A stretch of DNA of 11,451 nucleotides from JAGTVG01 sp964389805 (lineage in GTDB: Bacteria; Bacteroidota; Bacteroidia; Cytophagales; Cyclobacteriaceae), in NCBI GenBank assembly GCA_964389805.1, contig CAYMFU010000319.1, positions 1 to 11,451 on the forward strand, given 5' to 3'. Of the stretch, positions 1 through 7,170 are shown in pieces (the stretch's first letter is position 1; each line of letters starts with the position of its first letter). A program made the translations under genes and the position numbers. The notes under the pieces were generated by a model. That model was not told the DNA's origin, made no database searches, and worked only from the letters and a program-made list of their open reading frames with translations.

Positions 1-252
1 GATTCTGTTACAGAAAAAATCCTGGTAGTTAAACCCAAAGAGTCTATTGAATATCAATTGCTATCCGGTGCACCGGTGCATGACTATTTTGGTACTATAT
101 TCCTTTATCCAGGGAGAAAGGCCACTACCGTAAGGTGGGTAGTAACTTTCCGACCTAATTTTCCCTGGCCGGAATGGGTGATCAAAAAGGCGGCTATGAA
201 AAAGGTTCACAAGGTACTTAATAAAATTGCCGATAAAGCAATCAATATATAA
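1..252 (+). CDS. SRPBCC (START-like) family protein, 3' end only
   Basis: Frame 1 is open from the first base of the window to a TAA at 250-252, so this is the C-terminal 83 residues of a gene that begins upstream. The TTG at 58 lies inside the open frame and is not a convincing start. The visible part has a beta-strand pattern (ILVVKPKESIEYQLL, then HDYFGTIFLYPG, then TTVRWVVTFRP) followed by a basic C-terminal helix (KKAAMKKVHKVLNKIADKA). That order, antiparallel strands leading into a long C-terminal helix, fits SRPBCC/polyketide-cyclase-like ligand-binding proteins. Such proteins bind hydrophobic ligands or act as co-chaperones, and no ligand can be named here. The gene converges on the permease gene 63 bases away. 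The family call rests on the overall pattern of a fragment, so it is moderate only. Confidence 0.55.
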   Translation, partial: DSVTEKILVVKPKESIEYQLLSGAPVHDYFGTIFLYPGRKATTVRWVVTFRPNFPWPEWVIKKAAMKKVHKVLNKIADKAINI

Positions 253-315
253 GTCTTGAAATACAACCGGTTATTTGTCAATAGCAGATGTAAATAGAAA
301 TTTCCACCGGTTCTT

Positions 316-2724
316 TTACTCATACCTCAATGTTTTGGCTGGATTAATTCTTGCTGCTTTGAAAGACTGATAACTTACGGTTAATACAGCAACCAGGAGG
401 GCGAAAAGACCACTCAATAAAACAGCCCAGACACTGATATCCACACGGTACACAAAGTTTTCCAGCCATTTCGACATGAAATAATAGGCGGGAAAAATCG
501 CCACAATAAATGCAATGCCTATATACTTGATGAACTCAAATGATAAAACCTGCATAACTCCCATAATCGAAGCGCCCATGACCTTTCTTATTCCTATTTC
601 CTTAGTGCGTTGTTCCGCAGTAAAAGCAGCCAGGCCGAAAAGACCCAGGGTGGCAATAAATAAAGCGAGGATCGTAAAAATGGTGAACAAAAATCCCAAT
701 CTCTGTTCCGCCCTGTACAATTCATCAAACTGCTCATCCAGGAAAGAATACTCAAATGGTGCATCGGTGGCTAACTCTTTCCATTTAGATTCAACAAATT
801 GCACGGCTTCCTTCGGATCTTCAAATTTCACTCTTACTGTCATGTCATCACCAAAATCTCCAAGACGAATCATTAGTGGTCGTACTTTATCACGTAAAGA
901 CTCAAAATTAAAATTCTTCAATACACCGATCACAGTTAATTCCAATGGTTCCTGCCCATTAAAACTTATCAATTTTTCTCCAATCGGATCATCCCATCCC
1001 ATTTCATCCACTATAGCCTGGTTAACCAGCATAGCTGTTGAATCTGATAGAAAATCCCTGGAAAAATTGCGTCCCTCATCCAACTCAAAACCCATGGTCT
1101 CCATATGTTCATGGTCAGCAAAATAAACCCCAACAATATGATCCTCTTCAAGACCGGGTTTTCTGAAAATCGTAGTATTGTTAACCCCAGGGATAACACT
1201 ATTGGAATAACTGGCTGCGGCAATGGCGTTATGGCTCATGAGCCCATCTTTAAAACCCTGTCGATTATTTTCCAGGCGGCTCACATTGGCTATAACCATC
1301 ACATTCTCCTTTTTAAATCCCAGATTTTTCTTTTGTGTATACTGAAGCTGATTATAAACAATTGCTGTACAAATAATCAGTAAAATGGATATGGAGAATT
1401 GAAGTATGACCAGCACACTTCTGATCCTTCCACTTTTCATTCCCTTGGAAGCCTGCCCTTTCAATACTTCGGTAATTTTAAAACTGGTAAGGTAAAATGC
1501 AGGATATGAGCCTGCTAGAAATCCTACCACTATGACAAGCGATACAAGACCCGTAATCATCATCGGCGACATCAGAACCCGGTAACTCAGAATTTTACCA
1601 GATATCAGGTTAAACTGGGGAAGTAATAGGATTGTAATTATTGAAGCAAGGATAACCGATACCAGGCTGTAAATAATAGATTCGACCAGGAATTGTCCCA
1701 TAAGCTGTCTCTTCAGGGAACCAAATGTTTTACGCATACCAACCTCCCTGGCCCTTCCTGCAGATTTAGCTGTTGAAAGATTCATAAAATTAATGGATGC
1801 AATGATCAGGATGAACAATCCAATGGCTACGAAAATATAAATATATGAGATGTTTCCCGGGGGTTCTAGCTCACCCTGTACATCAGAATACAGATGTATT
1901 TCCTTTACAGGGTTTATAAAATATCCATATGCGCCATCCTGTTCAATAAACTGATCCAGGGAAATGCCCAGGAATTGCTGTATTTGAGGACCTACATATT
2001 TAGGGATAATATCATTGTTCAGCTTGGCATCAATTTCATCGATCAGGGCCTCATTGTGCTTTATAAAATAGGTATTAAGACTATTGCTTAACCATTGATC
2101 TGAGATCCCGAAATCGTTGGATGAAAAAGAAACAAGATAATTAAATTTAATATGAGAATTGGATGGGGGATCTTGTACGATTCCCGTGACTTTCATTGCA
2201 CTCTTTGCATTACCGAATATAAGGATCTTTCCTAATCCACTATCTTTCCCAAAATATTTTCTGGCAGAATTTTCTGTTAAAACTATACTATTGGGCTCCG
2301 TTAAAGCCGTTTTCGGATCTCCTTCGAGCAGCTTGAAACTAAAGAAATCAAAAAAAGAGGAATCTGTAAAAAATATTTTATCCTCCGTGAATACCTGGTC
2401 CTCATAACTGATGATCACATCACTCCGTTCCCAGAGCCTGACCGCATCCTGAATGCCAGGGACATCATTCTTCAAAGCAGCTACCAGTGGTGGGGGTGTT
2501 GAAGTTACTCTAACATCCTGCCCGCCAAGTCTTCCGTGAAGCCCCACCCGGTACATGTTGTCAATATTCGTGTGAAAACGATCGTAACTTAGTTCATCAG
2601 ACACATAGAGAATGACAAACAGGGTGGCGGTTATACCGATAGTGAGACCCAGAATGTTAATGAATGCATAGAATTTCTGTTTGGTAATGTTGCGGAAGGC
2701 AACAAGAAAGTAATTTTTGAGCAT
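316..2724 (-). CDS. ABC transporter permease, FtsX/MacB type (two FtsX repeats)
   Basis: This 802-residue inner-membrane protein has the double MacB_PCD-FtsX layout usual in Bacteroidota. The first transmembrane segment is at about 20-41, followed by a periplasmic MacB_PCD-like domain to about 290. Three membrane segments follow (about 293-315, 345-369, 388-409), then a fifth (436-457), a second periplasmic domain to about 670, and three final segments (676-700, 730-752, 764-787). The cytoplasmic motifs EVGMRKTFGS (327-336) and TKEIGIRKVMGAS (707-719) are the family's repeated segments next to the ATPase coupling site. Family members are mechanotransmission permeases for lipoprotein or peptide export, or cell-envelope stress pumps, and work with a separate ATPase that is not in this window. 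The start is an ATG at 2724 followed by the typical MLKNYF-LVAFRNI opening. The gene is 193 bases downstream of the sulfatase with a possible terminator between, so it may be its own transcription unit. The substrate is unknown. Confidence 0.93.
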   Translation of the reverse strand: MLKNYFLVAFRNITKQKFYAFINILGLTIGITATLFVILYVSDELSYDRFHTNIDNMYRVGLHGRLGGQDVRVTSTPPPLVAALKNDVPGIQDAVRLWERSDVIISYEDQVFTEDKIFFTDSSFFDFFSFKLLEGDPKTALTEPNSIVLTENSARKYFGKDSGLGKILIFGNAKSAMKVTGIVQDPPSNSHIKFNYLVSFSSNDFGISDQWLSNSLNTYFIKHNEALIDEIDAKLNNDIIPKYVGPQIQQFLGISLDQFIEQDGAYGYFINPVKEIHLYSDVQGELEPPGNISYIYIFVAIGLFILIIASINFMNLSTAKSAGRAREVGMRKTFGSLKRQLMGQFLVESIIYSLVSVILASIITILLLPQFNLISGKILSYRVLMSPMMITGLVSLVIVVGFLAGSYPAFYLTSFKITEVLKGQASKGMKSGRIRSVLVILQFSISILLIICTAIVYNQLQYTQKKNLGFKKENVMVIANVSRLENNRQGFKDGLMSHNAIAAASYSNSVIPGVNNTTIFRKPGLEEDHIVGVYFADHEHMETMGFELDEGRNFSRDFLSDSTAMLVNQAIVDEMGWDDPIGEKLISFNGQEPLELTVIGVLKNFNFESLRDKVRPLMIRLGDFGDDMTVRVKFEDPKEAVQFVESKWKELATDAPFEYSFLDEQFDELYRAEQRLGFLFTIFTILALFIATLGLFGLAAFTAEQRTKEIGIRKVMGASIMGVMQVLSFEFIKYIGIAFIVAIFPAYYFMSKWLENFVYRVDISVWAVLLSGLFALLVAVLTVSYQSFKAARINPAKTLRYE

Positions 2725-2835
2725 AGGATTTCGAATTTAAATTCAATAGTAAGATGAATTTTTATGCCCTAAGGTTACAACTTATGATTAAAAAGTGATT
2801 TCTCTTTTATTAGCGGTACATAAAAATGATAAATG

Positions 2836-2856
2836 GATTTCCAGACCCTGGAAATC
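2836..2856 (-). terminator. Hairpin, possible terminator after the sulfatase gene
   Basis: A perfect 9-bp inverted repeat (GATTTCCAG at 2836-2844, CTGGAAATC at 2848-2856) encloses a 3-base loop. Read on the minus strand it lies 61 bases past the sulfatase stop and is followed by a T-rich stretch (about 2821-2834, ATTTATCATTTTTA on that strand). This fits an intrinsic terminator separating the carbohydrate genes from the permease. The stem has only four G-C pairs and the T tract is interrupted, so it could be weak or serve another role. Confidence 0.45.
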
Positions 2857-2917
2857 AGGCCGAGTACAACGACTAATGCATAATGTCAAAACATACTGAT
2901 TTTCCTATCAGCAGCGT

Positions 2918-4432
2918 TCAATCCCCCAGTATTTCGAATTTGAACCGGTCAATTTCGGAATTCTTATGTTGCTCCAGCATAATACGTTCTATTTCTTTTA
3001 CTACCTCCGGATTTTCAGAGGCAACATTCCGTGTTTCTCCAATATCTGAACTCAGGTCATATAATTCAATGTCCAGATTCCCTTTAAACATATTTCGCCG
3101 AATGCCCTTCCAATTGTCTATCCTAATGGCCTGCTGTCCGCCACTTGCCGGATATTCCCAATACAAAAACTCATGACGGTCAGTATGATCAGATTCTGTA
3201 AATACAGGGACCATACTCAAACCATCAGTTTCTTCCTGCATATCAATACCAGCCAATTCGCATAAAGTTGGGAAGAAGTCGTAAAATGCACCCTGATGAT
3301 CTGAAATACTTCCGGGCTTTACCTTATCCGGCCATTGTACAATAAAAGGAACCCGAATTCCACCTTCATACACCGATCCTTTCCCTCTGCCATGCATACT
3401 GCTGAAAGGAGCCGCGCTGTCAAAGAACCTGGAATCTGCTCCTCCAGCATAGGTTGGTCCATTATCGGATGTAAACATGATTATCGTATTGTCATATACA
3501 CCCAGATCTTTTAATTTCTGAACGATCAGTCCAACCTGGTTGTCAAGATATGTGATCATAGCTGCATAGGTAGCCCTCGGCGTGAAAGTTGGGAAATAGC
3601 CTTGATTTCCAAGGTAAGGATTCTCTTTCCCGAATTTATTCCGGTAATACCGGACCAGGGAATCTGGTGCCTGCAATGGAACATGAGGGATAGGTGTTGC
3701 AAAATACAGGAAAAAAGGATCCTTATGATTTTCATCAAGGAATTGGATCGTCTCATGGAACATGAGGTCCGGAGCATATTCTTCAAGCGTATAATTAGCG
3801 TAACTGTTCTCATCCAAAGGGTCAGCACCCTCCTCCAACTTGGTGCCGGGAACTACCAGTTCGTTAGACAACCAGATCTTTTCTTCATTTTTCCATAAAT
3901 GTCTGGGATAATACGTATGTGCCTGCCTCTGGCAGTTATATCCATAGAATAGATCAAATCCCTGGTTGTTTGGAGCACCTTCGGTAAAGGGAGCACCTAG
4001 CCCCCATTTCCCAATACATGCCGTAGTATATCCGGCAGACTGTAACAATTCTGCTACGGTCAGTACAGAATCCGGTACCGGTCTCTGTCCTTCTAGTCCG
4101 GGATCCTCCACCGCCTTGGCAAAGTTCCACACGTCGCCCCTTGCAGCCCATTCATCATTTCCACGGACAAAAGCATGACCGGCATGCTTTCCTGTGAGCA
4201 GAACGCAACGAGCCGGTGCACAGACAGGTGCTCCGGAATAAAATTGGCTAAAGGTCATGCCGTTCTCGCCCAATTGATCAATATTTGGTGTTTCAATGTA
4301 TTTCTGGCCATAGCTCCCGAGCTCCGCATAACCGAGGTCATCCGCCAGGATCAATACAATATTTGGGGGAGTTTCCTTTTTGCAACCTGTAAGGGCCAGA
4401 ACGATAATTAGACCGATATATATCTTTTTCAT
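2918..4432 (-). CDS. Type I (formylglycine) sulfatase, lipoprotein
   Basis: This 504-residue S1-family sulfatase hydrolyses sulfate esters, probably on a polysaccharide or its oligosaccharides. The N-terminus carries a signal peptide with a lipobox ending in TGC17, so the protein should be lipid-anchored in the cell envelope. Alkaline-phosphatase-superfamily motifs are present in order. They are metal ligands DD31-32, the maturation motif C71-A-P-A-R75 with C71 as the predicted formylglycine, K142 in GKWGLG, H250 in PIPHVPLQ, the metal pair D323-N324 in TSDNGP, and K351 in GKGSVYEGG. The usual GKWHLG histidine is a glycine (G144). The cysteine-type motif implies maturation by FGE or an anaerobic radical-SAM enzyme, neither of which is in this window. 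The start is the ATG at 4432, directly ahead of the lipoprotein signal. The GH172 gene ends 102 bases upstream and is probably in the same operon. Arylsulfatase-like activity is well supported, but the natural substrate is not determined. Confidence 0.95.
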   Translation of the reverse strand: MKKIYIGLIIVLALTGCKKETPPNIVLILADDLGYAELGSYGQKYIETPNIDQLGENGMTFSQFYSGAPVCAPARCVLLTGKHAGHAFVRGNDEWAARGDVWNFAKAVEDPGLEGQRPVPDSVLTVAELLQSAGYTTACIGKWGLGAPFTEGAPNNQGFDLFYGYNCQRQAHTYYPRHLWKNEEKIWLSNELVVPGTKLEEGADPLDENSYANYTLEEYAPDLMFHETIQFLDENHKDPFFLYFATPIPHVPLQAPDSLVRYYRNKFGKENPYLGNQGYFPTFTPRATYAAMITYLDNQVGLIVQKLKDLGVYDNTIIMFTSDNGPTYAGGADSRFFDSAAPFSSMHGRGKGSVYEGGIRVPFIVQWPDKVKPGSISDHQGAFYDFFPTLCELAGIDMQEETDGLSMVPVFTESDHTDRHEFLYWEYPASGGQQAIRIDNWKGIRRNMFKGNLDIELYDLSSDIGETRNVASENPEVVKEIERIMLEQHKNSEIDRFKFEILGD

Positions 4433-4534
4433 ATTCGCAAATCCTGATACTTTTTATAAATAGTATAGTATAATCACCTGATTCAAATTATCTCTCGATT
4501 AAATCAATGGCGATTTTCCTTTTATTTCGTAAAA

Positions 4535-5677
4535 TTAGTTTACTTCAAGTTCATCCTTTTCCGGTAATTCCGGAAAAGCAGTATGGGGCTCTGCCTGGTA
4601 CCAGAAAGCCACAGAGGCTATGTCATCTTTCAGCGGGTGGTATCGTCCGCCACTTCTCCAGCCAAGGGCCTGAATGGTTACTTTCAGGTCTTTCTTAAAC
4701 CGGATCGGGTCGGTTATATGCCAACGGTACAATCCAAATCGCTGTTGAGCCTGATAAGAACCATCGGGCCTGATGATTTGCGGCAAGCCTGCGTAGGCTG
4801 TAGAATACTCCTTATACTGACCACCCACATCAAAATTATAGGATCCGCAGAAATAATCTTCTGTGCCGGTTCCACAGATGGTTGGAAATTTTTTATCACC
4901 ATCCATAAAGAATTTGATCTCTCCTTCTCCCCACCAGCCGTTATTATTGACCCCCCAGCAAAGATATGTGCCTACATAATGCCCTTCACCCTTTATTTCA
5001 TCAATAATGGTATATACTTCTTTGTATTTTAAGGGATTTATCCTCCTGAATTGGGCATGAAAATAGGCTGCATTTTCCGGAACGTCACTAAGGGTATAAT
5101 CTATCTGGTAATACAAACGCATTGGGTTTTCATCAATATTTGTCATGGTAATTTTACACTTCTTTCGAAAAGGCATCGTCCAGTAGCAGTTGTAGGCACT
5201 GCCCGGGTTAACCGTAACGGCCTGTGAATTAACATGTGCATAGCCGCCCCATCCATTGGCAAAGAAGTCTCCGACAGGTACTTCTACAGAGGGATTTTCC
5301 TCTTCATCCCAGTAGATCCTAAAAATACTGAACCTCCTGTTTCCGGTAGGTGTCATCCATATATGCTGAATTGCGCCGGGACCATCAATTACTGCCATAG
5401 TAAAAGTCTCACCAGGTTCAATGACTACGAATGGGTTTACTTTCCATCCCTGTCCCAGGTCCCTGGCCGCATGGGCAGCAGAACCTTCATCCAGCGTGGC
5501 CATCCCCCCTTTTCCCTTTTCGCCTGTAAAGTTTTCGGGACTGATAGACCGTGATTCGGCATCTGATAGCAGATAAAGGTTATCCATATTCACGCTAATG
5601 CCATTGAAAGCCTCAGATTGAGCAAACCCGGCTTGTAGTATAAACAGATTTAATAGTAAAAAAATTGCTTTTTTCAT
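4535..5677 (-). CDS. GH172 family (DUF2961) secreted glycoside hydrolase
   Basis: This 380-residue protein has a cleavable signal peptide (hydrophobic 4-16, likely cut near AGFAQ at residues 16-20) and then one DUF2961 domain filling the rest. The family is now CAZy GH172, whose characterised members include a bifidobacterial difructose dianhydride I synthase/hydrolase and D-arabinofuranosidases from gut Bacteroidota. Hallmarks visible here are the AVIDGPGAIQHIWMTP strand (95-110), the GDFFANGWGGYAHVNS segment (136-151), WWGEGEIKFFMDGD (248-261) and GTGTEDYFCGSYNF (269-282). The glutamates at 251/253 and at 273 lie in the two most conserved acidic segments. They are the best candidates for catalytic residues by analogy with the two glutamates of the bifidobacterial enzyme, but I could not align them. 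The length is close to the family norm. The gene lies between an SDR and a sulfatase gene, supporting a role in glycan breakdown in the periplasm or at the surface. The linkage cleaved is not known, and many DUF2961 clades remain untested. Confidence 0.88.
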   Translation of the reverse strand: MKKAIFLLLNLFILQAGFAQSEAFNGISVNMDNLYLLSDAESRSISPENFTGEKGKGGMATLDEGSAAHAARDLGQGWKVNPFVVIEPGETFTMAVIDGPGAIQHIWMTPTGNRRFSIFRIYWDEEENPSVEVPVGDFFANGWGGYAHVNSQAVTVNPGSAYNCYWTMPFRKKCKITMTNIDENPMRLYYQIDYTLSDVPENAAYFHAQFRRINPLKYKEVYTIIDEIKGEGHYVGTYLCWGVNNNGWWGEGEIKFFMDGDKKFPTICGTGTEDYFCGSYNFDVGGQYKEYSTAYAGLPQIIRPDGSYQAQQRFGLYRWHITDPIRFKKDLKVTIQALGWRSGGRYHPLKDDIASVAFWYQAEPHTAFPELPEKDELEVN

Positions 5678-5890
5678 GATTTGAGGTTTTAAAAAAGTAT
5701 GCTACAATAAAGCTTCAATTTAAGATAATTAAAGAAATATTCATCCGCAGCTTCTAATTTTTTATCTGGAACCTTAACAATTCATTTGCCCTGATAAGGA
5801 AGAGGACGTTCCCGATTTCTTAGGCATGATGATTTAACCTTTCAGGACGAACAGGGGATTTTATTGATAGATAATATGAATGATATAGGG

Positions 5891-6652
5891 TCAATCCATT
5901 AACTGGCCACCATTAATCTCTATTGTCTCACCAACTATATAGGCAGCATATTCCGAGCATAGAAAGAGAATTGGCCATGCAACTTCTTCAGCAGTACCTG
6001 CCCTTTTCAAAACTACGGATTCACGGAATTTATTAAATATCTCAGGTGTGGTAAACCTTTCATGAAATCGTGTGTCGATGATGCCAGGTGATATTGCATT
6101 AACAATTATACCATGGGGTGCCAATTCTTTGGCCATATTCTTGGATAAGGTGAGGATTCCACCTTTTGAAGCCGAATAGTGACCTGCTCCAACACCACCT
6201 CCCACTCTGGCAGCTATAGAAGTCAGATTAATTATTTTTCCATACTTCTTTGCCTTCATAATAGGCATTACTGCCTGTGATACCAGGAATATACTTTTAA
6301 GGTTCACATTCATAACCTCATCCCACAACACTTCTTCCATCTTTTCCAGGCTTTCTCTTTTTATTAAAGCACCCGCATTGTTGATCAAAATATCAATTGT
6401 ACCAAATCTTCTTAGTGTTGCTTGCACCAGGGCATCCACCTCCTCCTTTCTGGATACATCCGCCTGGAGAGCGATCGCCTCACCCCCTTCTTTGGAGATT
6501 GCATCAACTACCGCTTCTGCATCTGCCTGGCTTACATTATAATGAACCACTACTTTAGCGCCGGCTTTTGCAAATTCCCTGGCTGTTGCCCGGCCTATAC
6601 CAGAGCTTGCTCCTGTAACGAGAGCTACTTTATCGTCAAATCTGATTTCCAT
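5891..6652 (-). CDS. SDR family NAD(P)-dependent oxidoreductase, possibly keto-uronate reductase or KduD-like
   Basis: This 253-residue cytoplasmic classical short-chain dehydrogenase/reductase is full length for the family. Residues T13-G20 (TGASSGIG) form the nucleotide-binding turn, D65-V66 the adenine pocket, N91-N-A-G94 the structural motif, and N117, S145, Y159 and K163 (YSASK) the catalytic tetrad. The C-terminal IEINGGQLMD ending is typical of FabG/KduD-like members. The HYN at 37-39 after the second strand lacks an acidic residue, which favours NADPH over NADH, though this is a weak rule. The gene follows the KdgF-like cupin gene by 23 bases on the same strand. In uronate pathways a KdgF product (a 4-deoxy-5-keto uronate) is reduced by an SDR such as DehR, or processed by KduI and then oxidised by KduD. 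The neighbour therefore suggests one of these roles. Sequence alone cannot tell it from other sugar or acyl SDRs. Confidence 0.9.
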   Translation of the reverse strand: MEIRFDDKVALVTGASSGIGRATAREFAKAGAKVVVHYNVSQADAEAVVDAISKEGGEAIALQADVSRKEEVDALVQATLRRFGTIDILINNAGALIKRESLEKMEEVLWDEVMNVNLKSIFLVSQAVMPIMKAKKYGKIINLTSIAARVGGGVGAGHYSASKGGILTLSKNMAKELAPHGIIVNAISPGIIDTRFHERFTTPEIFNKFRESVVLKRAGTAEEVAWPILFLCSEYAAYIVGETIEINGGQLMD

Positions 6653-6675
6653 ATTTTATTTTTTTGATTGCTATA

Positions 6676-7017
6676 CTATGTTAAAAAATCCTCCCTGTGC
6701 GGGCTGAAAGCATCTAACACAATACCTGCTTTATGTGCAATAACGCTATGAGTAACACCTGAAGGCACATTAAAACCATCACCTGCTCCCAGCATTGTTT
6801 TTTCGCTTCCAATAGTAACCTCGAAAAGGCCGGATTCAATATACGAACACTGACTGTGAGGATGATCGTGTGCTGGTGCTTCAGTTCCTTCTACAAATCG
6901 AACTTTGACGAGCATTAACCTCTCATCATAACCCAATATTTTCCTTGTGATCCCGGGCCAGACTTCTTCCCAATCGGAACCCGAATCTTTAAATATAGAT
7001 TTACTTTCAATAGCCAT
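6676..7017 (-). CDS. kdgF: KdgF-like cupin, unsaturated-uronate linearising enzyme
   Basis: This small single-domain cupin has 113 residues from the ATG at 7017. The frame also has an in-frame TTG at 7023, two codons earlier, but the ATG is preferred. The sequence follows the KdgF pattern closely: KILGYDERLMLVKVRF near 26-41, metal motif H50-x-H52-x3-Q56 within HDHPHSQCSY, an E61-S-G turn, a second cupin motif GDGFNVPSGVTH ending at H90, and the C-terminal signature LDAFSPHREDFL with D102 and R108. KdgF converts 4,5-unsaturated monouronates from pectin or alginate lyases into the linear keto form before DehR, KduI or KduD act. The predicted metal ligands H50, H52, Q56 and H90 and the putative active-site D102 and R108 are all present. 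The product is cytoplasmic, with no signal peptide. It is the first gene of the minus-strand run and lies 23 bases ahead of the SDR. The alternative is a cupin of unknown function in the same family. Confidence 0.82.
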   Translation of the reverse strand: MAIESKSIFKDSGSDWEEVWPGITRKILGYDERLMLVKVRFVEGTEAPAHDHPHSQCSYIESGLFEVTIGSEKTMLGAGDGFNVPSGVTHSVIAHKAGIVLDAFSPHREDFLT

Positions 7018-7020
7018 ATT

Positions 7021-7051
7021 CAAACTTATTTATTCGAAATCAGAAAATCAA
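7021..7051 (-). promoter_or_regulatory. Possible Bacteroidota-type promoter of the kdgF gene
   Basis: On the minus strand TAAGTTTG (7028-7021) matches the Bacteroidota -7 element TAnnTTTG exactly. A TTG, matching only the end of the -33 TTTG element, lies 20 bases upstream at 7051-7049. The -7 element ends only three bases before the ATG at 7017, so a transcript from it would be leaderless or start just inside the gene. This makes the match doubtful. No comparable match was found for the divergent gene starting at 7171. Confidence 0.25.
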
Positions 7052-7170
7052 TATATACTACTATTAGATGAGCAATCCGTCATAAAAACTGGATAATAGG
7101 GCACTTTCTCCGCATATGATCTGATTAATATTTAGTAATTTTACTTTATACAATTTTTTAATCTGATATA

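Noticed and set aside
253..315. Inverted ACCGGT-containing segments between the SRPBCC and permease stops, considered as a terminator
   Set aside because: The matching arms are only about 6-7 bases and nearly 40 bases apart, with no T tract placed after a compact stem.
515..1126. 203-residue open frame on the + strand inside the permease gene
   Set aside because: It is antisense to a strongly supported 802-residue permease gene, is rich in Ser, Lys and Pro with no recognisable domain, and looks like a shadow of that gene's codon pattern.
2733..2744. 12-bp palindrome GAATTTAAATTC just upstream of the permease start, considered as an operator
   Set aside because: A 12-bp perfect palindrome is expected two to three times by chance in a window of this size, more in AT-rich DNA, and nothing else supports it.
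4433..4534. Promoter for the sulfatase gene in the gap after the GH172 gene (CAAATTAT on the + strand)
   Set aside because: On the minus strand this gives TA-A-TTTG, one base short of the TAnnTTTG spacing, so it is not a proper match.
4583..5032. 149-residue open frame on the + strand inside the GH172 gene
   Set aside because: It is antisense to the conserved GH172 domain and shows no protein-family motif or plausible start context.
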